Source of the DNA: Gammaproteobacteria bacterium | Lineage (GTDB): Bacteria > Pseudomonadota > Gammaproteobacteria > Competibacterales > Competibacteraceae | Direction: 5' to 3' | Assembly (NCBI GenBank): GCA_003562535.1 | Contig: PWUP01000159.1 | Span: 1 to 24,536 of the forward strand | Length of the DNA: 24,536 nt | Shown here: piece by piece, positions 1 to 7,629 of the stretch | Numbering within the stretch: the stretch's first letter is position 1 | Layout: the number at the start of each line of letters is the position of its first letter | Program-made: the position numbers and the translations under genes | Notes under the pieces: model-generated | Databases searched by the model: none | What the model was told of the DNA's origin: nothing | Seen by the model: only the letters and a program-made list of their open reading frames with translations

Positions 1-1
1 A

Positions 2-127
2 TATTACAGCCCTTACGAGGCGTTTATCACTGCTGCCCTGTTTTATATGGCACTGACATTTGCCATTGTGGGCTTGTTTAAATTACTAGAAAGGCGTTGG
101 TTTGCTCATTTGAGACCAAGACAGTGA
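2..127 (+). CDS. Amino-acid ABC transporter permease, C-terminal end (partial)
   Basis: The frame is open from the window edge and gives 41 residues before TGA at 125-127. It shows a hydrophobic helix (ALFYMALTFAIVGLFKLLE) followed by the basic tail ERRWFAHLRPRQ. This matches the usual last transmembrane segment and basic cytoplasmic tail of HisM/GlnP-type permeases, which often end with an LERR-like motif. Such permeases form the membrane channel of polar amino-acid ABC importers. The rest of the gene lies outside the window, so substrate and partners cannot be read. The family call rests only on this short tail. Confidence 0.6.
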   Translation, partial: YYSPYEAFITAALFYMALTFAIVGLFKLLERRWFAHLRPRQ

Positions 128-139
128 GCAAAGCCTAAG

Positions 140-214
140 CCTATGATGTCGGGCAACGCTGCGCTTTTGCCCGACCTACCATTTGTGTCCGGTAATCAGC
201 TTGAATGGCTATAG
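140..214 (-). repeat. 75-bp dispersed repeat, copy 1, overlapping the 3' end of hemH
   Basis: The minus strand of this segment aligns without gaps to plus-strand 13991-14065, with 65 of 75 positions identical by my count. It starts with CTATAGC, contains GGTAGGTCGG and ends near CATAGG. Inside it, GTCGGGCA at 148-155 and TGCCCGAC at 168-175 form a perfect 8-bp stem with a 12-nt loop. The repeat includes the last five hemH sense codons and the TGA stop. It resembles REP-like intergenic repeats; no transposase is visible. Confidence 0.8.
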
Positions 215-1248
215 CTAGGCCACCAGCCGCTGAGTTCACGTCTCAGTTGGGTGCGCACCACCTCAATACCATCGGTCGATGCGTTCAGGCACGGTATGGC
301 GCTGAAATGTTCGCCGCCCATTTCCAGAAATTCATCGCGAGCTTCAAGGGCGATTTCTTCCAGGGTTTCCACGCAATCGGCGACAAATCCAGGGGTAGCG
401 ACCGTGATATTTTTGATCCCTTGCTTTGCCAGTGTTTCTATGGTCTCGCTGGTGTACGGTTGCAGCCATTCGGCGGAGCCAAACCGAGACTGAAAGGTCA
501 GGCGCATTTGTTCTGCGGAGAGACCGAGATACTCACGGATCAGTCGAGCACTTTTAGCGCATTGGCAGTGATAGGGATCACCCTTGAGCAAATAGGCTTT
601 GGGCAGACCGTGAAAGGACAGCAAAGTGACCTCAGGCGTCCAATCCAGTTGGGCGTGATGCTGGCGGATGGATTCAGCAATAGCACGGATATACACCGGG
701 TCATCATGCCAAGGCGGAAGAGTACGAATCGCCGGTTGCCAGCGCATTTGGCGCAGTGCGGCGAAAGCTTTATCATAGACCGTCGCCGTAGTGCTGGCGC
801 TGTATTGAGGATATAAAGCCGCCAATACAATACGATCACACCCTTGGTCGCGTAGGGTTTGAAGTTTAGAGGCGATACTGGGGTTGCCATAGCGCATCGC
901 CCAATCAATGACGAGCCGCTGGTCAGTGATCACGCGGCGAACCCCTTCATTCAATTCGCGGGTATAACGACGCAGCGGAGATTCGTTGGTTTCTTGATCC
1001 CAAATCGCGGCATAGGCCGCACCGCTTTTTTTAGGTCGCACCGTCAATACCACGGTGTTCAACAGTACTTGCCAGATGACCGGATTCACCTCAATCACTC
1101 TGGGATCACTGAGAAATTCTTTAAGATAACGGCGCATCGACCAGTAGTCGGTACCATCAGGGGTGCCGAGATTGACCAACAGCACCCCAATTTTGCCGTA
1201 AACGACGGCAGGGTGGTCAGCAGGCCAATGGTCGGGGTTATGGGTCAT
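196..1248 (-). CDS. hemH: Ferrochelatase
   Basis: Inserts Fe2+ into protoporphyrin IX, the last step of protoheme synthesis, usually at the inner face of the membrane. The 350 residues show the family start (VLLVNLGTPDG, about 22-32), the metal-site histidine in SFHGLP (H213) and the conserved glutamate of ADCVETLEEI (E294), matching E. coli HemH H194 and E264. Length is slightly above the usual 320-340. I chose ATG at 1248 because CAGGA lies 8-9 nt upstream; a TTG two codons earlier (1254) is also open. The last five residues (YSHSS) and the stop lie inside a dispersed repeat, so the C-terminus may have been replaced by repeat insertion. It appears monocistronic: the next gene on this strand starts over 500 bp upstream. 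Product assignment is secure. Confidence 0.95.
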   Translation of the reverse strand: MTHNPDHWPADHPAVVYGKIGVLLVNLGTPDGTDYWSMRRYLKEFLSDPRVIEVNPVIWQVLLNTVVLTVRPKKSGAAYAAIWDQETNESPLRRYTRELNEGVRRVITDQRLVIDWAMRYGNPSIASKLQTLRDQGCDRIVLAALYPQYSASTTATVYDKAFAALRQMRWQPAIRTLPPWHDDPVYIRAIAESIRQHHAQLDWTPEVTLLSFHGLPKAYLLKGDPYHCQCAKSARLIREYLGLSAEQMRLTFQSRFGSAEWLQPYTSETIETLAKQGIKNITVATPGFVADCVETLEEIALEARDEFLEMGGEHFSAIPCLNASTDGIEVVRTQLRRELSGWWPSYSHSS

Positions 1249-1381
1249 GAGCAAAATCCTGAATTAAACTATCGAAACCTGACCAAAGACCAGTCAGGGT
1301 CGTGCCCGTTCAATCGGCAAGGGTCGCATAGCGGGGTATTGTAACCGATACCGCTGGACGCTACCTGTTGTGGTCAGCCAC

Positions 1382-1771
1382 TCAGCTTGACTCATCTGGA
1401 CGGTGGCTGCCTGATCCTCTAGGGTAGCTGCGCACGTATAAGTTGGCACTGATAAATAATGTGATACTCATTAGAATGTCTAGAATGGCTAAGACTAAAC
1501 GGTCAGTGTGGCCATGAGTGAGGGCGTCAGCACCATGATAACTGCCCACTACAAAATAAAACATCGCCAGAATCGCCGCCCATAGATGAGCACGCGGACG
1601 CCCGTAAATCACTCCACGCAGTGGCAGCAACAGCGGTCCGACTAGGCATAATAACACCAAAGAGCGGGGCCAATAGTCCGGTGGGGCCAGCCATACAATG
1701 CGTAGGCTGAGCAGAATCAACACCGCCAGAAAACTGCTGAGCGCCATGTAGCGCCATACCGAACGCCTCAT
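1382..1771 (-). CDS. DUF2069 inner-membrane protein
   Basis: A 129-residue hydrophobic protein with four likely membrane helices at about 10-28, 36-54, 63-79 and 91-112. An arginine-rich start (MRRSVWRY) suggests a cytoplasmic N-terminus, and the C-terminal tail is polar. Size and pattern fit DUF2069, a gammaproteobacterial family of unknown function often found beside wrbA. The ATG at 1771 overlaps the wrbA stop in an ATGA (TGA at 1770-1768), which implies translational coupling and decides this start over an upstream in-frame ATG at 1822 that lies inside wrbA. No catalytic motif is visible. The family name is from recognition of the pattern and neighbourhood, not from a search. Confidence 0.75.
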   Translation of the reverse strand: MRRSVWRYMALSSFLAVLILLSLRIVWLAPPDYWPRSLVLLCLVGPLLLPLRGVIYGRPRAHLWAAILAMFYFVVGSYHGADALTHGHTDRLVLAILDILMSITLFISANLYVRSYPRGSGSHRPDESS

Positions 1772-2364
1772 GTCCCAAGCCGCACCGCAGTCTCGGCCAG
1801 CCGTCGTCCTAGCGCTTGGCATAAGATTTGTTCATCCTTGTCCAGATCCCGTGGTCGCACCTCATTGCCCGCATAATGACTGGCGCCATACGGTGTGCCA
1901 CCGCTTCGGGTTTGGTTGAGAGTCGGTTCAGTATAGGGCAACCCCAGCAGCAACATACCATGATGCAACAGCGGCAGCATCATACTCAGCAATGTCGATT
2001 CTTGCCCCCCATGCAAGCTGCCTGTAGAGGTGAACACGGCGGCGGGTTTACCCGCCAGCGCGCCAGCAAGCCATAGGCTACTGGTGCTGTCCAGAAAGTA
2101 TTTTAACGGGGCGGCCATATTGCCAAACCGAGTAGGGCTGCCCAGCGCCAGTCCGCTGCACGTTCGCAGATCCTCAAGCTGAGCATAGGGCGCACCCGAT
2201 TCGGGTATGGTATCGGTAACGGCTTCGCATTCAGCAGATACTGCGGGTACAGTACGCAGTCGAGCCTGCGCACCAGGCACGGAGTCCACCCCGCGAGCGA
2301 TGTGATGAGCCATGGCGTTGCTACTGCCCTGACGACTGTAGTAGAGCACCAAGATTTCAGCCAT
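1768..2364 (-). CDS. wrbA: NAD(P)H:quinone oxidoreductase, WrbA type
   Basis: A flavodoxin-fold FMN protein of 198 residues that reduces quinones by two electrons and so avoids semiquinone formation. Visible family features are the first strand and phosphate loop (LVLYYSRQGSSNAMA, about 5-19), the GSPTRFGNMAAPLKYFLD segment (75-92), and the FMN-side FTSTGSLHGGQE loop (111-122) followed by the second half of the fold, with GTPYGASHY at 156-164. Length equals E. coli WrbA (198). It is the first gene of a two-gene unit with the DUF2069 gene, sharing 4 bp. It is divergent from the DUF4398 lipoprotein gene, with a 95-bp gap between them. Confident assignment. Confidence 0.93.
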   Translation of the reverse strand: MAEILVLYYSRQGSSNAMAHHIARGVDSVPGAQARLRTVPAVSAECEAVTDTIPESGAPYAQLEDLRTCSGLALGSPTRFGNMAAPLKYFLDSTSSLWLAGALAGKPAAVFTSTGSLHGGQESTLLSMMLPLLHHGMLLLGLPYTEPTLNQTRSGGTPYGASHYAGNEVRPRDLDKDEQILCQALGRRLAETAVRLGT

Positions 2365-2459
2365 GCTCAGTGACCTTCAGTAGCACTAATCTAACTTGAC
2401 GGCGTAGTGGGGCAGTGATAGGTTCAATAGCCTGCATGATATATCTCTTAGGACTGTTG

Positions 2460-2753
2460 ATGAAGCGCCCTGTATTGCTGATAACTTTGTGCGTTTGTGT
2501 ACTGCTTGGCTGCGCTAGCGCCCCTGTGCAGGAGATGAGCGACGCTCGGCAAGCGCTGCACTCGGCTGAAGTTGCCGGTGCCGCGCGTTTTTCACCTGCA
2601 GAGTTTGACGCGGCTAGAGAGTCGCTGCGTAAAGCCAGTGAATGGTTGGACATGGGCTTTTACAGAAATGCTAGAGTACATGCCTTAACGGCAAGGCAGC
2701 AGGCCATTGAGGCTCGTGAAGCCGCATTGCGTGCCGAACCTGCCGTTGACTAA
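2460..2753 (+). CDS. Small DUF4398-type lipoprotein
   Basis: A 97-residue protein with a lipoprotein signal: MKRP, a hydrophobic stretch, then the lipobox LLGC with the modified cysteine at residue 18. Alanine at +2 favours delivery to the outer membrane. The mature part is helical and rich in Ala, Arg and Glu (SDARQALHSAEVAGAARFSP, then ARESLRKASEWLDMGFYRNA), the style of DUF4398 proteins. The role is unknown; related domains occur with OmpA-like envelope proteins. ATG at 2460 is chosen because TAGGA lies 6 nt upstream and the signal peptide then begins directly. Upstream in-frame ATGs (for example 2415) would spoil the signal. The gene is convergent with ppa. Confidence 0.7.
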   Translation: MKRPVLLITLCVCVLLGCASAPVQEMSDARQALHSAEVAGAARFSPAEFDAARESLRKASEWLDMGFYRNARVHALTARQQAIEAREAALRAEPAVD

Positions 2754-2777
2754 TCGCACGTTCTCAGGGTTAGGCAC

Positions 2778-3320
2778 CTAAGTATTCAGTTTGGGAACGA
2801 CTTCCTGCTGATAGCGTACCAGTGATTCAGCAATCACCTGCCGTGCCCGCTCTGGGCCTTCAAATTCATCGACTTGCACCGCTTTGTTTTCCAGTGTTTT
2901 GTAGTCGAGGAAAAAGCGCCGCAGTTGTGCCAGCCGATGGGGTGCCAGTTGATTGATGTGGGTGTAGTCGCGATACTCCGGATCGTCAACACACACACAG
3001 ATGATTTTTTCATCGCTGTCGCCTTGGTCGATCATAGCCATCATGCCGATGGCTCGTGCTCGCACAATGGCCAAGGTGACCACTGGCTCTTGCATCAGTA
3101 CCAGCACGTCAACGGGGTCATGATCTTCACCTAGACTACAGGGTATAAAGCCATAATTGGCTGGGTAAACTACTGAAGAATACAACACCCGATCCAGTCG
3201 CAGCAGTCCAGTGGGTTTATCCACTTCGTATTTTACTTTGCTGCCTTTGCTTAATTCAATGATTGTATTGAATTCATTGGGGGCATTATCGCCAGCGGGT
3301 ACGTCGTGCCAAGGGTGCAT
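2778..3320 (-). CDS. ppa: Inorganic pyrophosphatase, family I
   Basis: Hydrolyses pyrophosphate to two phosphates in the cytoplasm, pulling biosynthetic reactions forward. The 180 residues match the soluble Mg2+-dependent family I enzyme. Active-site residues line up with E. coli PPase shifted by one: E22, K30, E32, the signature EDHDPVDV with D66, D68 and D71, and D98, D103 and K105 in MIDQGDSDEK. The second signature residue is H where G is common (DHDPVD), which the family tolerates. The start is supported by AGGAGC about 8 nt before ATG at 3320. The gene stands alone between the DUF4398 gene and lon, with a 93-bp gap to the lon 3' end. Confidence 0.95.
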   Translation of the reverse strand: MHPWHDVPAGDNAPNEFNTIIELSKGSKVKYEVDKPTGLLRLDRVLYSSVVYPANYGFIPCSLGEDHDPVDVLVLMQEPVVTLAIVRARAIGMMAMIDQGDSDEKIICVCVDDPEYRDYTHINQLAPHRLAQLRRFFLDYKTLENKAVQVDEFEGPERARQVIAESLVRYQQEVVPKLNT

Positions 3321-3413
3321 GAATGTAGCTCCTGATGGGGTTATTTGGGGTTTGCACTGCTAAGTATCGCCAATGCTGCAGCGGATTGCAAAAGCTGTGA
3401 GCCGCTCTGCACC

Positions 3414-5816
3414 TTATTGCTCCAAGGCCGCATGCAGCACATCATCGACGGTTTCTAGCCAGACAAAGTTAAGTTGTTCACGAGCATTGGCCGGGATATC
3501 GTCAAGATCCTTGCGGTTACGCTCGGGCAATAACACCGTATTAATCCCGGCGCGCAATGCCGCCAGAGCTTTGCTTTTGATCCCGCCGACGGGCAATACC
3601 AAACCGCGCAGGCTGATCTCACCAGTCATGGCCACATCACTGCGCACCGTGCGCTCAGTGAGCAATGAGACCAGCGATACAAACATAGCCACGCCCGCGC
3701 TGGGGCCGTCTTTGGGAATGGCACCCGCAGGAACATGCAGATGAATATCGCTGGCTTCGAACAGACCGACATCAATTTCCAGTTTTTCAGCGCGGGCTTT
3801 AATCAGGGTCAAGGCCGCTTGCGCTGACTCTTTCATCACCTCACCCAGTTGGCCGGTGAGAATCAGTTTACCCGTACCGGGAGTACGAGTGGTCTCGATG
3901 AATAAAATATCGCCGCCCACCGGAGTCCACGCTAGGCCGGTAGCGACCCCCGGCAAGCTGGTACGCAAAGCCACTTCGGATTCGAATTTGCGCGGCCCCA
4001 AGATATCGTGCAGATCGCCGCTGTCCACTTCGACCTGCTCGGCGGCATTTTCAGAAATCAGCATGGTGCAATGGCGCAACGTCGAGCCGATCTCACGCTC
4101 TAAATTACGCACCCCAGCCTCACGGGTGTAATCACGCACCAGGGTATGCAGCGCGGCATCGGAGATACTGGCCTGCTCTGCGGTCAGGCCATTGGCTTCC
4201 AACTGGCGGCGGATCAGATAGCGGCGGCCAATCTCGACTTTCTCTTCCTCGGTGTAGCCAGGCAGTTCAATCACTTCCATACGATCACGCAACGGACCGG
4301 GAATACTGTCCAGCACATTGGCGGTACCGATGAACAGCACTCGGCTTAAATCAAAGGGTACGCCCAGATAATTATCGCGGAAGCTGTCGTTTTGTTCCGG
4401 ATCGAGCACTTCCAACAGCGCCGAGCTGGGATCACCGTGAAAACCGCCCATACCTAATTTATCCATCTCATCGAGCATAAAGAGTGGGTTGCGGGTACCG
4501 GCCTTGCGGATGGACTGAATCACCGAGCCTGGCAGCGCCCCAACATAAGTACGTCGATGACCCCGAATTTCTGCCTCGTCGTGAACGCCACCCAATGACG
4601 CCCGCACAAATTCCAAACCGAGCGAGCGGGCAATACTGCGCCCTAACGAGGTTTTACCCACCCCTGGGGGGCCGACAAAACACAGGATCGGGCTGCGACC
4701 TTCGGGATTGAGTTTACGCACCGCCAAATATTCAAGAATGCGTTTTTTGATTTTTTCGAGACCGTAATGATCCTCGTTAAGAATTTGCCGGGCACGCGCA
4801 ATATCGATGTCTTCGACATCCAGCTTGGCCCAAGGCAGGGAGGTTAACCAATCCAGATAAGTGCGAATCATCGAATGCTCGCCCGAGGCTTCGGACATAC
4901 GCGCCAGACGCTTGAGTTCTTTACGCGCTTCTTTTTCAACCTCTTCAGGCATCTGTGCTTCCACAATGGCCTGTTCCAGCTCTTCGAGGTCGTCTTTGTC
5001 GTCATCCTCACCCAGCTCCTTGCGGATGGTGCTGAGCTGCTCACGCAAGACATACTCACGCTGACGCTCGTCAATTTTCTGCTTGGTCTGCTGGTCGATC
5101 TCACGGGTGAGCTTCAGCACTTCAATCCGATGATTCAAATGAACGATGACCTGTTCTAGGCGCTCGTGCACACTAAAGGTTTCCAGCAATTGCTGTTTGT
5201 CTTCCAATTCAAGATCAAGGAAACTGGCGACGATATCGGCTAAGGCCGGTGCTGAGGTGATGCTCATGATGGCGTTGCCCAATTCAGCGGGCGCTTGCGG
5301 CAGCAATTCTACGGCTTCAACGGCACGCTGCTGCAAATAGGTCATACGAGCCTCGATTTCCGTACCCCCGCTATGATCTGGATCGATATGCTCAACCCGA
5401 GCAACCAGAAACGGAAAACCTGGCAGGTAATTTAACACTCGAAAGCGCTGTTCACCCTGACACACAATATGGTGGGTACGGTCTTGGGTTTGAACATGGC
5501 GCACAATAGTGGCTGCCGTGCCAACGGTATATAAATCCTGCGGTTGGGGGTCGTTGTCACTGGGATCACGTTGCAGCAACAGACCCACCTTACGCCCGCT
5601 TTTCAGCGCTTCCAGTGCGGCAGCAACCGATGATTCACGCCCAACCGCAATCGGCAACACCACATGCGGAAACAGCACCACATTGCGCACGGGAATCAGA
5701 ATCAGTACATCCTCGGGCAGACGGCTGTGTTGTAGATACTGTTCGGTTGATTCGCTGGATGACTCTGTGGACTCTTTTGGCTCAGATTCTTCTGTAAAAT
5801 TAAAACCATAATTCAT
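3414..5816 (-). CDS. lon: ATP-dependent protease Lon
   Basis: Soluble AAA+ serine protease that degrades misfolded and regulatory proteins. With ATG at 5816 the protein has 800 residues (E. coli Lon: 784). Order: a Ser/Glu-rich N-terminal tail, the N-terminal substrate-recognition domain from about residue 35, a long helical/coiled region (about 220-320), Walker A GPPGVGKT (382-389), Walker B FMLDEMDK (D449, E450), and the protease domain with catalytic S706 in KDGPSAG and K749 in GGIKSK, 43 residues apart as in E. coli. The frame is open back to 5903, but that region holds a sigma-32-like promoter, so upstream starts are unlikely; AGGGG precedes 5816. Monocistronic. Very secure. Confidence 0.96.
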   Translation of the reverse strand: MNYGFNFTEESEPKESTESSSESTEQYLQHSRLPEDVLILIPVRNVVLFPHVVLPIAVGRESSVAAALEALKSGRKVGLLLQRDPSDNDPQPQDLYTVGTAATIVRHVQTQDRTHHIVCQGEQRFRVLNYLPGFPFLVARVEHIDPDHSGGTEIEARMTYLQQRAVEAVELLPQAPAELGNAIMSITSAPALADIVASFLDLELEDKQQLLETFSVHERLEQVIVHLNHRIEVLKLTREIDQQTKQKIDERQREYVLREQLSTIRKELGEDDDKDDLEELEQAIVEAQMPEEVEKEARKELKRLARMSEASGEHSMIRTYLDWLTSLPWAKLDVEDIDIARARQILNEDHYGLEKIKKRILEYLAVRKLNPEGRSPILCFVGPPGVGKTSLGRSIARSLGLEFVRASLGGVHDEAEIRGHRRTYVGALPGSVIQSIRKAGTRNPLFMLDEMDKLGMGGFHGDPSSALLEVLDPEQNDSFRDNYLGVPFDLSRVLFIGTANVLDSIPGPLRDRMEVIELPGYTEEEKVEIGRRYLIRRQLEANGLTAEQASISDAALHTLVRDYTREAGVRNLEREIGSTLRHCTMLISENAAEQVEVDSGDLHDILGPRKFESEVALRTSLPGVATGLAWTPVGGDILFIETTRTPGTGKLILTGQLGEVMKESAQAALTLIKARAEKLEIDVGLFEASDIHLHVPAGAIPKDGPSAGVAMFVSLVSLLTERTVRSDVAMTGEISLRGLVLPVGGIKSKALAALRAGINTVLLPERNRKDLDDIPANAREQLNFVWLETVDDVLHAALEQ

Positions 5817-5875
5817 CGGCAGGCAACCCCTATAATCCATGGTCAATTCGAAATAAAATACGGACGATGCCCGTT

Positions 5876-5905
5876 CAATGGGGACGATACCACTGATTTT
5901 CAATC
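5876..5905 (-). promoter_or_regulatory. Sigma-32-like heat-shock promoter of lon
   Basis: On the minus strand, GATTGAAA (5905-5898) and CCCCATTG (5883-5876) are separated by 14 nt. The sigma-32 consensus is CTTGAAA, about 13-15 nt, CCCCATNT, so only one or two bases differ in each half. It ends 60 nt before the lon ATG at 5816, and lon is a classical heat-shock gene. The -35 sits in a perfect inverted repeat CTGATT-TTC-AATCAG (5893-5907), which may be a coincidence or an operator. Confidence 0.7.
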
Positions 5906-5984
5906 AGCCGTATCGTGGGATGTGCTCGTTGCTAACTCAATGATGACCCTGCCGGAGCAGTCAAAGACGTCCCTGCCTTAAGCG

Positions 5985-6005
5985 CCCTCTCCCTTTGGGA
6001 GAGGG
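5985..6005. repeat. REP-like hairpin CCCTCTCCC-TTT-GGGAGAGGG, copy 1
   Basis: A perfect 9-bp stem with a 3-nt loop lies just 3' of ubiV and upstream of lon. The flank CCTGCCTTAA (5972-5982) is shared with the copy at 12498-12518. No T-run follows on either strand, so it is not a textbook intrinsic terminator, although the hairpin could still stop transcription or protect the ubiV mRNA 3' end. Confidence 0.7.
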
Positions 6006-6020
6006 GACTGAATGATTACT

Positions 6021-6908
6021 TTAGGGCAGCATACCCGCTTCGCTGTGCCAGTAGCCGGTCATTCTGCCCGGCTGCTTAGCCAGTATCTGACCTTGGCTGG
6101 CTTGGATGAACCGTTCCATCACGTCGGCTATGGGCACTTCTGGCTGTGGATACAAGCGCAGCAGGTCAACACCAGCTTGGTGTAAGTCTTGGGTTTCTGG
6201 GGCTAAATCCTGAATCTCACCGCTTTGCACCTGAATACCATTAATCGTTAATGCCCGCTGACCATCACGGGTGGTCACCGCCAGCCCTTCAGGGTGCTCT
6301 AAGCAGCAAAACTCGCAGCCGTCTTTAGAGCGCTGTTGAGTTCGTGCGGTAAAACAGCGGGCAGAATACGCCAAGGGCAAGCGTCCCCAAGCAATACATT
6401 CGAATTCCGGTTGTGTAATCCCCGCCGTGCTGAGCGCTTCACGCATGCCCACCAATTCACGGCGACCCAATTCCACCGGCAGCACTACCCGATACAACCC
6501 CAGTTGTTGCAGCAGCGTCAGGCTGTGGTGATTATAAATATTCAAGCCCGACCCACCGACAAAAGGCAGGCTGCGTTCTTTGGCCAACTGTACCGCCGAC
6601 ATATCATTGGCTTCAATCAGGAACTCGCCATTGTCCACCAACCGTTGCAGTGCTGAGAGTTCCGATTCCGCCTCAAGCAAAGTCAGCGTGGACACCACCA
6701 CCTGATGACCCGATTCAGCCAGCTCCCGACCGAGACCCAGCCAGTCCGTCAGGCGCAATTCACGGCGTTTGCTGCAGACGGTTTCACCAAGGTAAATGAC
6801 TTCAAGCGCTGAGCCAGCCAGCTCACGGTAGAAGGCCAATACTTGATCCCGTGGCCAAAAATACTGCAATGGCCCTAAGCTCAGACGAGGACTTGAGTGG
6901 ATGGGCAT
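6021..6908 (-). CDS. ubiV: UbiV, O2-independent ubiquinone biosynthesis protein (U32 family)
   Basis: UbiV binds a 4Fe-4S cluster and works with UbiU in oxygen-independent ring hydroxylation of ubiquinone. The 295-residue U32-peptidase-like protein (E. coli UbiV: 292) carries cysteines C45, C185, C198 and C202. The C-X12-C-X3-C spacing is identical to E. coli C180, C193 and C197, with C45 matching C39. This pattern and the length argue against UbiU (about 330 residues). It lies 12 bp after the ferritin gene on the same strand, so the two probably share an mRNA. No ubiU or ubiT lies next to it, unlike the usual ubiTUV grouping; partners may be elsewhere. There is no clear Shine-Dalgarno, so coupling to the ferritin gene is likely. 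Confidence 0.88.
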   Translation of the reverse strand: MPIHSSPRLSLGPLQYFWPRDQVLAFYRELAGSALEVIYLGETVCSKRRELRLTDWLGLGRELAESGHQVVVSTLTLLEAESELSALQRLVDNGEFLIEANDMSAVQLAKERSLPFVGGSGLNIYNHHSLTLLQQLGLYRVVLPVELGRRELVGMREALSTAGITQPEFECIAWGRLPLAYSARCFTARTQQRSKDGCEFCCLEHPEGLAVTTRDGQRALTINGIQVQSGEIQDLAPETQDLHQAGVDLLRLYPQPEVPIADVMERFIQASQGQILAKQPGRMTGYWHSEAGMLP

Positions 6909-6920
6909 AAGATGAATGAC

Positions 6921-7433
6921 TCACTCAGCCGCCACAACGGCGTCTTGAATCATACCCCCCAGTTCTTTATCAATATGGAACATCCCTGATGACTCAGCGC
7001 CCGCCAAGGTAATTTTATCGAGAATCAGACTCATGGTGCTCTCTTCTTCAATTTGTTCAGTGATGTACCACTGCAGAAAATTACCCGTGGTGTAATCCTT
7101 TTCTTGCAAGGTGATGCCATAGACTTCATTAATCGAGGCGCTGATATACTGTTCATGCTTCAGGACTTCTTGGAACAATTCCAACAAGGAGGTGAACTCA
7201 GCCTGTGGTTGCTCTAAGGAATGGAGTGTAGCCACGCCCCCTCGGTCGTTGACGAAGCGCACCAATTTCAATTGATGCATGCGCTCTTCGTCAGATTGGC
7301 GATATAAAAATTCAGCCGCCCCCGGATAACCTTTGACCTCACACCAGATGGCCATCGCCAAATACAAGCGGGAAGAAAACTCTTCACGTTCGATTTGCAG
7401 GTTTAATGCCGATTCTACAGTGGGCTTGAGCAT
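6921..7433 (-). CDS. ftnA: Bacterial non-heme ferritin
   Basis: Iron-storage ferritin that oxidises Fe2+ and stores it as a mineral in a 24-subunit shell. The 170 residues align end to end with E. coli FtnA (165), beginning MLKP and sharing LELFQE, KHEQ, NFLQWY and IDKELG. Ferroxidase residues are present: E17, E50, H53, E94, Q127 and E130, plus the third-site glutamates E126 and E129. There is no heme-binding methionine pattern of bacterioferritin. It is the first gene of a probable two-gene unit with ubiV (12-bp gap), pairing iron storage with an Fe-S protein. I see no Fur-like site directly upstream of 7433. Confidence 0.93.
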   Translation of the reverse strand: MLKPTVESALNLQIEREEFSSRLYLAMAIWCEVKGYPGAAEFLYRQSDEERMHQLKLVRFVNDRGGVATLHSLEQPQAEFTSLLELFQEVLKHEQYISASINEVYGITLQEKDYTTGNFLQWYITEQIEEESTMSLILDKITLAGAESSGMFHIDKELGGMIQDAVVAAE

Positions 7434-7480
7434 AGTAAGATACCTTTTGTGAGTTAATGGATTTGAAAGAGCCTATTTTC

Positions 7481-7596
7481 TCATATCTCAAGCGGCTTCA
7501 GTGAGCCGCACGATGAGTGATATAACCGTCCAAGCTGATAGTCGGGTAAACGTCCACCTGCGGCGACCATCAACATCGACCAAAGAACACTTTCAT
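7481..7596 (-). CDS. Possible short ORF pair in the ferritin upstream region
   Basis: On the minus strand a strong Shine-Dalgarno (AGGAGA) precedes ATG at 7596 by 7 nt, but this frame encodes only MKVFFGRC before TGA at 7572-7570. The stop overlaps an ATG (TGATG) of a second frame. That frame starts at 7576 or 7570 and runs to TGA at 7483-7481, about 31 residues beginning MLMVAAGGRLPDYQLGRLYH. I recognise neither peptide. It could be a leader with a coupled small protein, a remnant of a frameshifted gene, or chance. Otherwise the 196-bp gap 7434-7629 shows nothing. Confidence 0.2.
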
Positions 7597-7629
7597 TGTA
7601 CACTCTCCTGTCAACCGCAAACACCCGTG

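Noticed and set aside
205..816. 203-codon plus-strand frame
   Set aside because: It is the antisense shadow of hemH, which has clear family motifs.
1278..1298. CCTGAC/GTCAGG hairpin upstream of hemH
   Set aside because: Six base pairs with a 9-nt loop and no T-run; too weak to call a terminator or operator.
5817..5903. Longer lon start at 5903 or 5840
   Set aside because: The segment contains the sigma-32-like promoter and no ribosome binding site, and the family N-terminus begins after 5816.
7588..7612. TTGACA and TACAAT as a promoter upstream of the ferritin gene (minus strand)
   Set aside because: The two boxes are only about 8 nt apart, far too close for a sigma-70 promoter.
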